Part shown: in pieces, positions 42,501 through 49,200 of the stretch
Numbering within the stretch: position 1 is the first letter of the stretch
Layout of the letters: every line of letters starts with the position of its first letter
Assembly: GCF_007829815.1 (NCBI RefSeq)
Contig: NZ_VIWT01000005.1
Span: forward strand, 372,001 to 436,000
Direction: 5' to 3'
Origin: Kitasatospora viridis
Lineage (GTDB): Bacteria > Actinomycetota > Actinomycetes > Streptomycetales > Streptomycetaceae
Length of the DNA: 64,000 bases
Notes under the pieces: model-generated
The model's input: only the letters and a program-made list of their open reading frames with translations
The model's database searches: none
What the model was told of the DNA's origin: nothing
Translations under genes and position numbers: made by a program

Positions 42501-43298
42501 TTGTCCCGCCTGCGCCGTGGTGGCATCCAGCCGATGACGACCGGTCAGGGCCTGGCGCTCTTCGAGGCCGCCGCCGCGCTGGGTGCGCCCTTGGCGGTCC
42601 CGGCCCGACTGGACCTGACCGCGTTGACGCGAGCCGGCGGCCCGCTGCCTCCGCTGCTGCGCGGCCTGGTCGCCGGTGGCTCTGCCCGCCCGACCGCGGC
42701 CGTGGCCGCGGCTGCGGCCGGCTTGGCGGCCCGGTTGGCCGTGCTCAGCCCCGCTGAGCGCGAGCAGGAGGTCCTGCAGATCGTCCGGTCTGCCGTCGCC
42801 GTCGTCCTGGGCCATGCCGGCCCCGGGGACGTCGATCCGCAGCGGGCCTTCCGCGACATGGGCATCGACTCCCTGACCGCGCTGGAACTGCGCAACCGGC
42901 TCTCGGCCGAGACCGGCCTGAGCCTGCCGGCCACGCTGGTCTTCGACTACCCGACACCGGCCGCGGTCGCCGGGTACCTGCGGCCCGAACTGGTCGCCGA
43001 CGGCGAGACCGGAACGGCGCCGATGATCGCCGAACTCAACCAGGTCGAATCCCGCCTGCTGAAACTGGCGGCGAGCTGCGAGACGCCCGACGGCATCACT
43101 GCAATCCTGCGCGGAATGCTGGAGAAATGGATGGCTGCGCAGGGTGGGGTCCAGTCGCAAGACGAGTCCGACGGGACCTCCATAGCGTTCGACTCAGCGA
43201 CTCCTGACGAAGTATTTGATTTCCTTGACAAAGAATTCCGATTGCATGGGTCGGAATCGGATGACTTTGATCGACGAATCGATGAGGAAGCCCTTTAA
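21558..43298 (+). CDS. Type I modular PKS: loading unit and modules 1-3
   Basis: The 7246-residue assembly-line protein runs: KSQ (15-430), malonyl-type AT (535-865), degenerate KR (925-1290), ACP (Ser1335); module 1 KS-AT-DH-ER-KR-ACP; module 2 KS-AT-DH-ER-KR-ACP; module 3 KS-AT-DH-KR-ACP; then a C-terminal docking region (about 7150-7246) ending in an acidic helix. The KSQ has Gln181 in DTAQSSS instead of the acylating Cys, so it decarboxylates malonyl-ACP to an acetyl starter. The first PKS subunit is therefore here. AGGGGA lies 3 nt before ATG 21558; ATG 21564 is an alternative. The TAA overlaps the next gene's ATG by one base, so translation is coupled and the docking domains should hand the chain to the next subunit. 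Confidence 0.97.
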   Translation: MDMPGAERLPAQDEMIAVIGMSCRLPKAPDLAAFWQLLRTGGDAITRVPADREEIGRPRAGEALPGTAFGGYLESVDRFDAEFFGISPREATAMDPQQRLVLELSWEAFEDAGIVPGDVRGDRIGVFIGANRDDYAALLRGRGTDAITAHSNTGLQRGMIANRVSYALGLSGPSMTVDTAQSSSLVAVHLACESLRRGECTSALVGGVKLSISQETAAEEAKFGGLSPDGRCFTFDSRANGYARGEGGGVLVLKPLSSAVADGDPVYCVIRGSAVNSDGASDGLTVPSSAAQEAVIRRAHQLAGLQPADVQYVELHGTGTRVGDPVEAAALGAALGQDRREHGPLAVGSVKTNIGHLESAAGIAGFLKVALAIRGREIPASLNFREPNPQIPLDELNLRVQTSTTPWPQADRPLVAGVSSFGMGGTNCHVVVGEAPVLDVPVLDESESAGPVAWVLSARSDVALAAQAGRLAEFVAERPEVAVRDVALSLAVTRTTSFSHRLAVVGRDREQLLEGLAAAATGVVSGAAGDGRVAVVFSGQGSQRVGMGLGLYEAFPVFAQAFDEVCSHLDGLLPGSLREVIAAGGPELDQTVFAQAGLFAVQVALFRLWSSWGVVPQCVAGHSIGEVTAAYVAGVWDLADACAVVAARGRLMQGLPAGGAMAALDASAEQVAELVAGREGVAVAAVNSARQTVISGVESVVDELAGVWRDQGGRARRLRVSHAFHSPLMDPMLEEFAQVLDGVTCHEPRIPLVSGTPGADVTDPAYWVAHVRDTVRHHDVVEAMRAQGIGVFAELGPDGALSTMADDDAGTWVPALRGGQDEPETALRALAGLYAAGVEVDWAGLTAGASKVALPTYPFQRQPYWPKATVAADHDGGSADGEFWQAIESNDAEALAGVLGLTAERSVVESLLPALSGLRQRQRSRAKFNSQLYRVAWEPVTADIRPAVSGNWLIVVPPGFADERVAAEVAEALSADGGVVHRLQTDLSQVGALLGTRYPEAVGVVSFLPPGEPVIDGVPVWNATVEAVRAELSDQPGDLRQSAIWDRPSMAAGRGGCLDLPRAWDATTRGLLRAVLGGQYSEDRLALRPAGVFARKVRVAPIDADTSRLPWQPTGKVLLTGDDNGPLTAALTRWLTAAGAEVVRGTDLPQDATAVIALPDQDIEALLRLHEHAADRELSAFVVISHAAAQLGVDQDADQRAYSAFADALVSLRRAAGRSATAIAWHGSGTGAVDGLRHTDPDGLAEVLAWTVGHDHASVVIADLTDELRSTILGGSRHEVTPARNHGAQATGSSGADGERQLARLVLTLAAEVLGHDGPQDVDADRSFREQGFDSYSALDLRNRLKTATALQLPATVLFDHPTPTALVAYLRQQLTGEQEVLREAPAAVALMQEPVVIVGMGCRFPGGVEDPDGFWELIAAGTDAISGFPANRDWDLERLDGSDSGAAGAPFARVGGFLEGAGDFDAEFFGISPREALGMDPQQRLLLETCWEALEDAGIAPGSLRGSDTGVYAGITALGYRVGEQDGAGGFGITGTTASVASGRVAYSLGLQGPAVSIDTACSSSLTAIHLAAQALRSGECGIALAGGVTVMPNPEMFTEFARQRGLAADGRCKPFAEAADGTGWGEGVGVLVLERLSDARARGHRVLAVVAGSAVNQDGASNGLSAPNGPSQQRVIRAALTSAGLQPGDVDVVEAHGTGTALGDPIEAQALLATYGQGRPEGRPLLLGSVKSNIGHTQAAAGVAGVIKMVQAMRHGKLPQTLNVDAPSSHVDWSAGAVELLTEPREWPTGTGPRRAGVSGFGISGTNVHVILEQAAEDAPVSDVVEPEPGPVAWVLSARSDAALAAQAGRLAEFLTARPEVAAKDVAFSLAATRTTGFSHRLAVVGEDRDQLLEALGAAATRHEAPGVVTGVAGSVSRPVFVFAGQGAQWVGMGLQLWDEEPVFAAAMERCERALAPFVDWRLRDVLGDAALLARVDVVQPASWAVVVSLAELWRAYGVEPGAVAGHSQGEIAAACVAGGLSLEDGARVVALRSRALAGLAGTGGMVSVPAGLDEVGEWISRWGQNLSVAAVNGPRQVVVAGAAQACTEFVDAYADRGARRIAVDYASHTAHVEAVQERLAEDLAGLVATSGSVPFYSTLEARVLDTAELDGGYWYRNLRQTVRFGEVIAELVEEGHRVFVEVSPHPVLGLAIAQADGDLVAAATLQRGDGGRGRWLTALAGAYAAGVEVDWATVTAGASKVALPTYPFQRQHYWPKAAVGRGDASSAGQQRVGHPLLAAAVWLAEGDGLVLTGRLSLTAMPWLADHAVYGTVLLPGTAFVDLAVHAGDLAGCGVLEELTLQEPLILPTTGGVQLQVQVGDSDGASGRRTVMVSSREGEGSWVRHAVGELAPAGSEPVPTPLVVWPPAGAEPVPVDDAYARLAQRGYNYGPAFQGLGQAWRAGDTVYAEAELPQVVDSDAAGFGLHPALLDAALHGLLAAGSGGTELPFAWSGVRLLASGARQLRVAFAAGPGGVSVTAFDGVGEPVLQARSLALREASAGQLTGSGRQARKSLFTVDWVPLPQVPAGAVQWVRHGSAVAPVVVAAVPAAAPGTSAPEAAQLAAATVLGWVQQWLADPETAGSRLVIWTQGVATGQDLAGGAVVGLVRSAQSEHPGRLLLVDVDPAAGLDPARDADVDTVLAVALGADEPEVRVSPAADGGSAAAFGRRLVRAGASGELVLPEGSGWRVEVTRPGDLSSTAVIDAPEANAELTEGQVRVSLRAAGLNFRDVVAGLGMVSDGRVMGLEAAGVVLEIGPGVAGLTVGQTVMGLVPGWGPVGVVDSRLLAPIPQGWSFQQAAAVPVTFLTAFYALRDLAQSRPGQRVLIHAGTGGVGTAAVQLAKEWGLEVFATASPAKQHALLAMGVDESHIASTRDLDFCERFLAVTGGEGMDVVVNALAGEFTDASLQLLPRGGRFVEMGKTDIRDAGEIAQAYPGVVYRAFDLMDAGVPRVGEMLVELGAMFEAGTLTPPPVTCFELSQAVAALRYLQAARHLGKVVLNVPAEWDQQGTVLITGGTGTLGGELARHLVNVRGMRHLLLMSRRGPVAPGVASLVAELAEMGAEVRVQAGDAADREALASVLARIERPLTAVVHAAGVIDDATVESLTPERMATVLSAKADAAWNLHELTEDSGLAGFVLYSSAMAALGSPGQGSYAAANAFLDALAAHRRERHLAGQSLAWGLWAQASGMTGHLDGADLSRLRRGGVQPMATEQGLALFDAAAALGAPLAVPAQLDLAAWSRAGGPVPALLRGLVAGGVSVRRSAAVAAVVGGLAARLAALSPADREQEVLQIVRAGTAVILGHANPGDIDSQRAFREMGIDSLTALELRNRLAAETGLSLPATLVFDYPVPLDLARYLVAEACGTDGVTAVSAASPVRVGTDEPVAIVGMGCRFPGGVEDPEGFWQLIASGTDAMSGFPMDRGWETPGLSESGDTGPTYARVGGFLDSAGDFDAEFFGISPREALGMDPQQRLLLETSWEALEDAGITPGSLRGTDTGVYSGIITSEYRVGEQDGASGYGITGTHASVASGRVSYSLGLQGPAVSIDTACSSSLTAIHLAAQALRSGECGIALAGGVMVMASPGTYTEFALQRGLAADGRCKPFAEAADGTGWGEGVGVLVLERLSDARARGHRVLAVVAGSAVNQDGASNGLSAPNGPSQQRVIRAALASAGLQPGDVDVVEAHGTGTALGDPIEAQALLATYGQDRPEGRPLLLGSVKSNIGHTQAAAGVAGVIKMVQAMRHGVLPQTLHVDSPSSHVDWSAGAVELLTEPREWPASSEPRRAGVSAFGISGTNVHLILEQPTQDVPVQAELEPAAGPAAWVLSARSDAALAAQAGRLAEFLTARPEVAAKDVAFSLAATRTTGFSHRLAVVGDDRDQLLAGLTAAATGQEAPGVVSGSAGSASRPVFVFAGQGAQWVGMGLQLWDEEPVFAAAMERCAQALAPFVDWQLRDVLGDAALLARVDVVQPASWAVVVSLAELWRSYGVEPAAVAGHSQGEIAAACVAGGLSLEDGARVVALRSRALAGLAGTGGMVSVPAGLDEVQEWISRWGQDLSVAAVNGPRQVVVAGAAQACTEFVDAYGDRGARRIAVDYASHTAHVEAVEARLAEDLAGVSPVSGSVPFHSTLEARVLDTAELDGGYWYRNLRQTVRFGEVIAALAAEGHRVFVEASPHPVLGLAIAQAGEDLVAAGTLQRGDGSRGRWLTALAGAFAAGVEVDWAAVTADGVRKVDLPTYPFQRERYWPKAVTGRGDASSAGQQRSGHPLLAAAVWLAEGDGLVLTGRLSLSAMPWLADHAVHGTVLLPGTAFVDLAVHAGDLAGCGVLEELTLQEPLVLPTSGGVQLQVRVGDGDGPRSVTVSSREGEGEWVRHAVGVLAPVDSELAPDPLTAWPPAGAESVPVDDAYEKFAQRGYGYGPAFQGLRQAWRAGDTVYAEAELPQVIDSDAAAFGLHPALLDAALHGLLAAADGTQGTELPFAWSGVRLLAAGARHLRVVLARETSGVSVTAFDGVGQPVLQARSLVLREASAGQLAGSDRQARQSLFTVDWVPLPQVPAAAVQWVRHGESEPAPVVVAAVPVALSGTSEPQAAQQAAATVLGWVQQWLADPETDGSRLVIWTQGAAAGQDLAGAAVTGLVRSAQSEHPGRLVLVDVDPSAGLDPTRDADVDAVLAVALDADEPEVRIRPEAGGVAAFGRRLVRASELALPGGSGWRVEVTQPGDLGSTAVIDAPETGAALVAGQVRVGLRAVGVNFHDVLAGLGMVVDGRVLGMEGAGVVLETGPGVTGLTVGQPVMGLVQGWGPVGIVDSRLLAPVPQGWSFQQAASVSAVFLTAFYALRDLAQVRPGRRVLIHAGTGGVGTAAVQLAKAWGLEVFATASPAKQHALLAMGVDESHIASTRDLAFWERFLAVTGGEGVDVVVNALAGEFTDASLQLLPRGGRFVEMGKTDIRNPEEVAQAYPGVVYQAFDLMDAGEPRVAEMLAELGGMFDAGTLTPPPVTTFELSQAVAALRYLQAARQVGKVVLNVPAVWDPQGTVLVTGGTGTLGGELARHLVDVRGMQHLVLMSRRGAAAPGVARLVAELAASGAEVRVQAGDAADRDALAAVLARIESPLTAVVHAAGVIDDVTVESLTPERMATVMSAKVDAAWNLHELTEGASLAGFVLYSSAAAVVGNPGQAGYAAANAFLDALATYRRDRHLPGQSLAWGLWAQASEMTGHLNDTGLSRLRRGGIQPMTTGQGLALFEAATALGTPLAVPARLDLAALSRAGGPVPALLRGLAVGASARPTAAVAAVGGGLAARLAALSPADREQEVLQIVRGGTAVVLGHSRPGDIDPQRAFRDMGIDSLTALELRNRLATETGLTLPATLVFDRPTPLEVARYLVAEACGTDAVVGASAAPVVRLGTDEPVAIVGMGCRFPGGVEDPEGFWQLVASGTDAMAGFPANRGWETPGLSEFGDEGNAFAPVGGFLYGAGEFDAEFFGISPREALGMDPQQRLLLETSWEALEDAGITPGSLKGTDTGVYAGVIASGYQLGEQDGAGGFGLTGTTASVASGRVAYSLGLQGPAVSVDTACSSSLTAIHLAAQALRSGECGMALAGGVMVMATPGTYTEFARQRGLAADGRCKPFAEAADGTGWGEGVGVLVLERLSDARARGHKVLAIVAGSAVNQDGASNGLSAPNGPSQQRVIRAALASAGLQPADVDVVEAHGTGTALGDPIEAQALLATYGQDRPEGRPLLLGSVKSNIGHTQAAAGVAGVIKMVQAMRHGMLPQTLHVDAPSSHVDWSAGAVELLTAPREWLAGSGPRRAGVSAFGISGTNVHLILEQPTEDAPAPEVVEPESGPAAWVLSARSAPALAEQAGRLAEFVADRPELAAKDVAFSLAATRTTGFTHRLAVVGEDREQLVAGLAAAATGQATPGIVSGVAGSVSRPVFVFAGQGAQWVGMGLQLWDEEPAFAAAMERCAQALAPFVDWQLREVLADAELLARVDVVQPVSWAVMVSLAALWRAYGVEPAAVAGHSQGEIAAACVAGGLSLEDGARVVALRSRALAGLAGTGGMVSVPAGLDEVGEWLSRWGQDLSVAAVNGPRQVVVAGAAQACTEFVDAYADRGARRIAVDYASHTSHVEAVEDRLAEDLAGVVATSGSVPFYSTLEARVLDTADLDGGYWYRNLRQTVRFGEVIAALAAEGHRVFVEASPHPVLSMAIAQAGEDLVAVATLQRGDGGRSRWLTALAGAYAAGVEVDWATVTADGATKVALPTYPFQRQHYWPKTITGRGDAPSIGLERAGHPLLAAAVWLAEGDGLVLTGRLSLATMPWLADHAVHGAVLMAGTAFVDLAVHAGDLAGCGTLEELTLQEPLILPTAGGVQLQVQVGDSDGDSGRRTVTVSSRDGDGEWVRHAVGILAPTGSEPAPAPLAAWPPAGAEPVPVDDAYERLAQRGYLYGPAFQGLRQVWRAGDTVYAEVELPQAAEADAAGFGLHPALLDAALQGLLAAGDGSGGTGLPFAWSGVRLLADGARHLRVVLAPGSGGVSVTAFDGVGQPVLQARSLALREIPAGQFAGAGRQVRQSLFTVDWVPLPQAPTAAVQWARHGESVPAPVVVAAVPAAPSGTSAPQGAQLAAAAVLGWVQQWLADPETDGSRLVIWTQGAATGQDLAGAAVTGLVRSAQSEHPGRLVLVDVDPSAGLDPTRDADVDTVLAAALEADEPEVYVRPATDGGTVAAFGRRLVRAGTDEPGAAPAEWDPQGTVLVTGGTGTLGGELARHLVDDRGMRHLVLLSRRGPAAPGAARLVAELARSGAQVRIQAGDAADRDSLALVLAKIAAERPLTAVVHAAGVIDDVTVESLTPERMATVLAAKADAAWNLHELTEDAGLAGFVLYSSAASILGSPGQGSYSAANAFLDALATHRRDRQLAGQSLAWGLWAQESELTGQLNGTGLSRLRRGGIQPMTTGQGLALFEAAAALGAPLAVPARLDLTALTRAGGPLPPLLRGLVAGGSARPTAAVAAAAAGLAARLAVLSPAEREQEVLQIVRSAVAVVLGHAGPGDVDPQRAFRDMGIDSLTALELRNRLSAETGLSLPATLVFDYPTPAAVAGYLRPELVADGETGTAPMIAELNQVESRLLKLAASCETPDGITAILRGMLEKWMAAQGGVQSQDESDGTSIAFDSATPDEVFDFLDKEFRLHGSESDDFDRRIDEEAL
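21603..25700 (+). other. PKS loading unit: KSQ-AT(malonyl)-KR(degenerate)-ACP
   Basis: KSQ active site has Gln181. AT has Ser623 in GHSIGE and HAFH at 722-725, the malonyl signature. Between AT and ACP lies a KR structural subdomain (LYRVAWEPV near residue 932) and a remnant KR whose cofactor loop reads VLLTGDDNGPLT instead of TGGTGTLGG and which lacks the Ser/Tyr active-site block. ACP attachment Ser1335 lies in GFDSYSALDLRNRL. An acetyl starter gives a KR nothing to reduce. Confidence 0.85.
25737..31780 (+). other. PKS module 1: KS-AT(methylmalonyl)-DH-ER-KR-ACP
   Basis: KS Cys1563; AT Ser2010 in GHSQGE with YASH 2108-2111 (methylmalonyl); DH His2309 in HAVYGTVLLP and Asp2473; ER with LNFRDVVAGLGMV and HAGTGGVG; KR with TGGTGTLGG, IDD at 3140-3142 (B-type) and Tyr3197; ACP Ser3365. 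All reductive domains look active, giving a methyl-branched methylene unit. Confidence 0.9.
31833..37845 (+). other. PKS module 2: KS-AT(methylmalonyl)-DH-ER-KR-ACP
   Basis: KS Cys3593; AT Ser4040 with YASH at 4138; DH His4340 in HAVHGTVLLP; ER with VNFHDVLAGLGMV; KR with IDD motif and Tyr5223; ACP Ser5390. Full reduction with a methyl branch is predicted. Confidence 0.9.
37905..43010 (+). other. PKS module 3: KS-AT(methylmalonyl)-DH-KR-ACP, no ER
   Basis: KS Cys5618; AT Ser6065 with YASH at 6163; DH His6365 in HAVHGAVLMA (usual Pro is Ala); KR with Tyr6938; ACP Ser7105. Sequence passes from the post-DH linker (RRLVRAG) straight to the pre-KR linker (PAEWDPQGT), with no ER between. Predicts a C=C bond carrying a methyl group. 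Confidence 0.9.
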
Positions 43299-46200
43299 TG
43301 GAAAACCAGGAAAAGCTCTTCGACTACCTGAAGAAGACCTCGGCTGAGCTCCTCCAGATGCGCAAGCGTCTCAGGCACATGGAAGCCCGTGAGCACGAGC
43401 CGGTGGCGATCGTCGGGATGGGCTGCCGGTTCCCGGGCGGGGTCGAGGACCCGGAGGGCTTCTGGCAGCTGCTCGCCACGGGAACCGACGCGATCGCGGG
43501 CTTCCCGGTGAACCGCGACTGGGACCTGGAGAGGCTGGACGGCGCCGATCCGGGTGATGCGAGCACCGCTTTCGCCCGGGTGGGTGGCTTCCTGGAGGGT
43601 GCTGCCGACTTCGATGCGGAGTTCTTCGGGATCAGTCCGCGGGAGGCGCTGGGGATGGACCCCCAGCAGCGGCTGTTGCTGGAGACCTGCTGGGAGGCGC
43701 TGGAGGACGCGGGCATCGCGCCGGGTTCGCTGAAGGGCACCGACACCGGCGTCTACGCCGGCATCATCGCGTCGGCCTACCAGGTCGAGGAGCAGACCGG
43801 CGCCGACGGCTACGTGATGACCGGCACCGCGGCGAGTGTGGCCTCCGGCCGGGTGGCGTACTCGCTGGGCCTGCAGGGTCCCGCGGTGTCGGTGGACACG
43901 GCGTGTTCCTCGTCCCTGATGGCAATTCACCTGGCCGCGCAGGCGCTGCGGTCCGGGGAGTGCGGGATCGCGCTCGCCGGCGGTGTGACCGTGATGGCCA
44001 CCCCGGGGACCTTCGTGGAGTTCGCGCGGCAGCGAGGCCTTGCTGCCGACGGCCGGTGCAAGCCGTTCGCCGACGCCGCCGACGGCACCGGCTGGGGCGA
44101 GGGCATCGGGATGCTGGTGCTGGAGCGGCTGTCCGATGCCCGTGCTCGTGGGCACCGGGTGCTGGCGGTCGTGGCAGGAAGCGCGGTCAACCAGGACGGG
44201 GCCAGCAACGGCCTGGCCGCGCCGAATGGTCCTTCGCAGCAGCGGGTGATCCGGGCGGCCTTGGCGAACGCGAGGTTGAAGCCGAGCGATGTCGACGTCG
44301 TGGAGGCGCACGGCACCGGCACGTCGCTGGGTGACCCGATCGAGGCCCAGGCGCTGCTGGCGACCTACGGTCAGGACCGGCCGGAGGGTCGGCCGCTGCT
44401 GCTGGGGTCGGTGAAGTCGAACATCGGTCACACGCAGGCGGCTGCTGGTGTCGCGGGCGTGATCAAGATGGTGCAGGCGATGCGCCACGGGATCCTGCCG
44501 CAGACGCTGCACGTGGACGCCCCGTCCACGCACGTCGACTGGTCGGCCGGGGCGGTCGAGTTGTTGACCGAGCCGCGTGAGTGGCCGGCGGACTCCGGTC
44601 CGCGCCGGGCCGGTGTGTCCGCGTTCGGGATCAGCGGCACCAACGTGCACGTCATCCTTGAGCAGCCGGCTCCGGGAGCCCCTGCGCCGGACGGGGCTGA
44701 CGAGGACGGACAGGCCCTGGAGGCCCCCGCCCTGGACGTCCCCGTCCTGGATGACCCGGAGTCTGCGGGTCCGGTGGCGTGGGTGTTGTCGGCGCGTTCT
44801 GATGCGGCGTTGGCTGCGCAGGCGGGTCGGTTGGCGGAGTTCCTGACGGCGCGGCCGGAGGTTGCGGTCCGGGATGTGGCGTTGTCGTTGGCGGTGACGC
44901 GCACGACGTCGTTCTCGCACCGCCTGGCGGTAGTGGGTCGGGACCGCGAGCAGCTGCTGGAGGGGCTGACTGCGGCTGCCACGGGTGTGGTGACCGGGGC
45001 CGCTGGTGATGGCCGGGTTGCGGTGGTGTTCTCGGGTCAGGGTTCCCAGCGTGTGGGGATGGGCCTGGGGTTGTACGAGGCGTTCCCGGTGTTCGCGCAG
45101 GCGTTTGACGAGGTCTGCGGGCACCTGGACGGCCTTCTGCCCGGTTCGCTGCGTGAGGTGATCGCGGCCGGTGGTCCGGAGCTGGACCAGACGGTGTTCG
45201 CGCAGGCCGGGCTGTTCGCGGTGCAGGTGGCGCTGTTTCGGCTCTGGTCCTCGTGGGGTGTGGTTCCGCAGTGCGTGGCGGGGCATTCGATCGGCGAGGT
45301 CACGGCGGCGTATGTGGCCGGGGTGTGGGATCTGGCGGACGCGTGCGCGGTGGTTGCGGCGCGTGGCCGGCTGATGCAGGAGCTGCCGGCCGGCGGTGCG
45401 ATGGCCGCCCTGGATGCGTCGGCGGAGCAGGTCGCGGAGCTGGTTGCCGGGCGTGAGGGTGTGGCGGTCGCGGCGGTCAACAGTGCGCGGCAGACCGTCA
45501 TTTCGGGTGTCGAGTCCGTGGTGGACGAGCTGGCCGGCCTGTGGCGGGACCAGGGCGGGCGGGCTCGCCGACTGCGGGTCAGCCACGCGTTCCACTCGCC
45601 GTTGATGGACCCGATGCTGGAGGAGTTCGCCCAGGTCTTGGACGGGGTGACCTGTCACGAGCCGCGGATCCCGCTGGTGTCGGGCACACCTGGCGCGGAT
45701 GTGACGGATCCCGCGTACTGGGTCGCGCACGTGCGTGACACGGTCCGCCACCACGACGTGGTCGAGGCGATGCGGGCCCAGGGCATCGGCGTGTTCGCCG
45801 AGTTGGGCCCGGACGGCGCCCTGTCGTCGATGGTCGATGACAACGCGGGGACGTGGGTTCCCGCGCTGCGCGGCGGCCACGACGAGCCCGAGACCGCGCT
45901 GCGCGCGCTGGCCGGACTGTACGCGGCCGGTGTTGAGGTGGACTGGGCGGGGTTGACCGCCGGCGCAACGAAGGTTGCTCTGCCGACGTACCCGTTCCAG
46001 CGCCAGCACTACTGGCCGAAGGCTGTGGCCGGCCGTGGTGATGCTTCGTCGGCTGGGCAGCAGCGGGTCGGACACCCGTTGTTGGCGGCAGCCGTCTGGC
46101 TGGCCGAGGGCGATGGGCTGGTTCTGACGGGTCGTCTGTCGCTGTCGGCGATGCCGTGGCTGGCCGACCACGCCGTGCACGGCACCGTCCTGCTCGCCGG

Positions 46201-49200
46201 TACCGCGTTCGTTGACCTGGCGGTCCACGCCGGTGACCTGGCCGGGTGCGGCGTACTGGAGGAGTTGACGCTCCAGGAGCCGCTGATCCTGCCCACCACT
46301 GGTGGCGTGCAGTTGCAGGTCCAGGTCGGTGACAGCGACGGCGACAGCGGTCGGCGAACCGTCACGGTCTCCTCCCGCGAGGGCGAAGGCGAATGGGTCC
46401 GGAACGCGGTCGGTGTGCTGGCTCCGGCCGGCAGTGAGCCTGCCCCCACCCCGCTGGCCGCTTGGCCTCCGGCGGGTACGGAGTCGGTGCCGGTCAGCGA
46501 CGCCTACGAGAAGTTCGCCCAGCGGGGCTACGGGTACGGTCCGGCGTTCCAGGGCCTGCGTCAGGTCTGGCGCACCGGGGACACCATCTATGCCGAGGCC
46601 GAGCTTCCCGAGGTCATCGACTCCGATGCGGCCGGCTTCGGTCTGCACCCCGCTCTGCTCGACGCCGCCCTGCACAGTCTGCTGGCCGCCAGCGATGGCG
46701 GTGCGGGGACGGGACTCCCCTTCGCGTGGTCGGGTGTGCGGCTGCTGGCCGGTGGCGCCCGCCACCTGCGAGTGGTCCTGGCTCCCGGGCAGGGCGGCGT
46801 CTCGGTCACCGCGTTCGACGGTGTCGGTCAGCCGGTCTTGCAGGCCCGGTCGCTGGCGATGCGTGAGGTTCCGGCCGGTCAGTTCGCCGGCGCTGGTCGG
46901 CAGGCGCGGCAGTCGCTCTTCACCGTCGACTGGGTCCCGCTTCCCGCCCCGCAGGCCGCTGATGCCGCGGTGCAGTGGGTGCGGCACGGCTCGGCGATGG
47001 CGCCGGTGGTTGTGGCGGCCGTTCCGACTGCCCCGTCCGGGGTTTCGGCCCCGCAGGCGGCCCAGCAGGCTGCCGCGACGGTGCTGGGTTGGGTGCAGCA
47101 GTGGCTGGCCGATCCCGAGACCGACGGTTCGCGCCTGGTGATCTGGACCCAGGGCGTGAACGCCGAGCAGGACCTGGCGGGTGCAGCGGTCGCAGGCTTG
47201 GTCCGCTCGGCGCAGTCCGAGCACCCCGGCCGTCTGGTCCTGGTCGACGTCGACCCGGCGGCCGGCCTGGACTCGACCAGCGACGCTGACGTGGACGCTG
47301 TCCTGGCTGCCGTGTTGGGTGCCGACGAGCCCGAGGTCCGCATCTCTCCCGCTGCTGACGGCGGGACCGTGGTGGCGTTCGGTCGGCGCCTGGTCCGGGC
47401 GGGTGCGTCCGGTGAGCTGGTGCTTCCCGGCGGTACTGGCTGGCGGGTCGAGGTCGCCAATCCCGGTGACCTGGGCAGCGCCGCTGTCGTCGACGCTCCC
47501 GACGCGGACGCCGAGTTGGCGGAAGGTCAGGTCCGGGTGGGCCTGCGCGCGGTGGGTGTGAACTTCCGCGACGTGGTCACCGGGCTCGGGATGATCGCGG
47601 ACAGCCGAGGCCTTGGTGGCGAAGGCTCCGGCATCGTCCTGGAGGTCGGCCCTGGGGTGGATGGTCTGACGGTGGGTCAGCCGGTGATGGGTCTGGTTCC
47701 GGGCTGGGCTCCGGTCGGGATCGTGGACAGCCGGCTGCTTGCCCCGATCCCGCAGGGCTGGTCGTTCCAGCAGGCCGCGGCCGTGCCGGTCGGGTACCTC
47801 ACCGCGTTCTACGCGTTGTGGGATCTGGCCCAGGTCCGCCCGGGTCAGCGAGTCCTCATTCACGCCGGTACGGGTGGTGTGGGTACGGCCGCCGTGCAGC
47901 TCGCGAAGGCGTGGGGCTTGGAGGTCTTCGCGACCGCGAGCCCGGCCAAGCAGCACGCGCTGCGGGCGATGGGTGTGGACGAGAGCCACATCGCCTCGAC
48001 CCGTGATCTGGCCTTCTGCGAGCGGTTCCTGGCCGAGACCGGCGGTCAGGGCATGGACGTCGTCCTCAACGCCCTGGCCGGGGAGTTCACGGACGCCTCG
48101 CTGCGACTGCTGCCGCGTGGTGGTCAGTTCGTCGAGATGGGCAAGACCGACATCCGCGATGCGGCGCAGATCGCCGAGTCCCACGCCGGAGTGGTGTACC
48201 AGGCCTTCGACCTCATGGACGCGGGTGTTCCGCGCACCGAGGAGATGCTGACCGAACTCGGCGGCATGTTCAGGGCCGGGACGCTGACCCCGCCGCCGGT
48301 GACGAGCTTCGAGCTGTCGCAGGCTGTGTCGGCGCTGCGCTACCTCCAGGCTGCCAAGCAGCTGGGCAAGGTCGTGCTGAACGTCCCCGCCAAGTGGGAC
48401 CCGCAGGGCATCGTGCTCGTCACGGGTGGCACCGGCACGCTGGGCGGGGAGTTGGCCCGGCACCTGGTCAACGTCCGTGGCATGCGGCACCTGGTGCTGC
48501 TGTCCCGACGCGGCCCGGCCGCACCGGGAGTCGCCGTTCTGGTCGCGGAGTTGGCCGGGGCGGGTGCGGGTGTGCGGGTGCAGGCCGGCGACGCTGCCGA
48601 CCGCGACGCCCTGGCGTCGGTGCTGGCGCGGATCGAGCGGCCGCTGACTGCGGTGGTGCACGCCGCCGGTGTGATCGACGACGCCACGGTGGAGTCGCTG
48701 ACGCCCGAGCGCATGGCGACCGTCATGGCGGCCAAGGCTGACGCGGCGTGGAACCTGCACGAGCTGACCGAGGACGCGGGCCTGGCCGGCTTCGTCCTGT
48801 ACTCCTCGGCTGCAGCCGTCATGGGCAGTGCGGGACAGGGGAGTTACGCCGCCGCGAACGCGTTCCTGGACGCGCTTGCGGCTCACCGCCGGGAGAGGAA
48901 CCTCGCCGGCCAGTCGCTGGCCTGGGGACTGTGGGCCCAGACCTCGGCGATGACCGGGCACCTGGAGGGCGCCGGCCTGTCTCGTCTGCGCCGCGGTGGT
49001 GTTCAGGCGATGACGACCGAGCAGGGCCTGGCGCTGTTCGACGCTGCTGCCGCGCTGGGTGCGCCGTTGGCGGTCCCGGCCCGGCTGGACCTGGCCGCGC
49101 TGTCGCGTGGCGGACAGCCGGTGCCTCCGCTGCTGCGTAGCCTGGTTGCCGGTGGTGTCTCCGCGCGCCCGGCTGCGGCCGTGGCTGCGGATGGCGACGC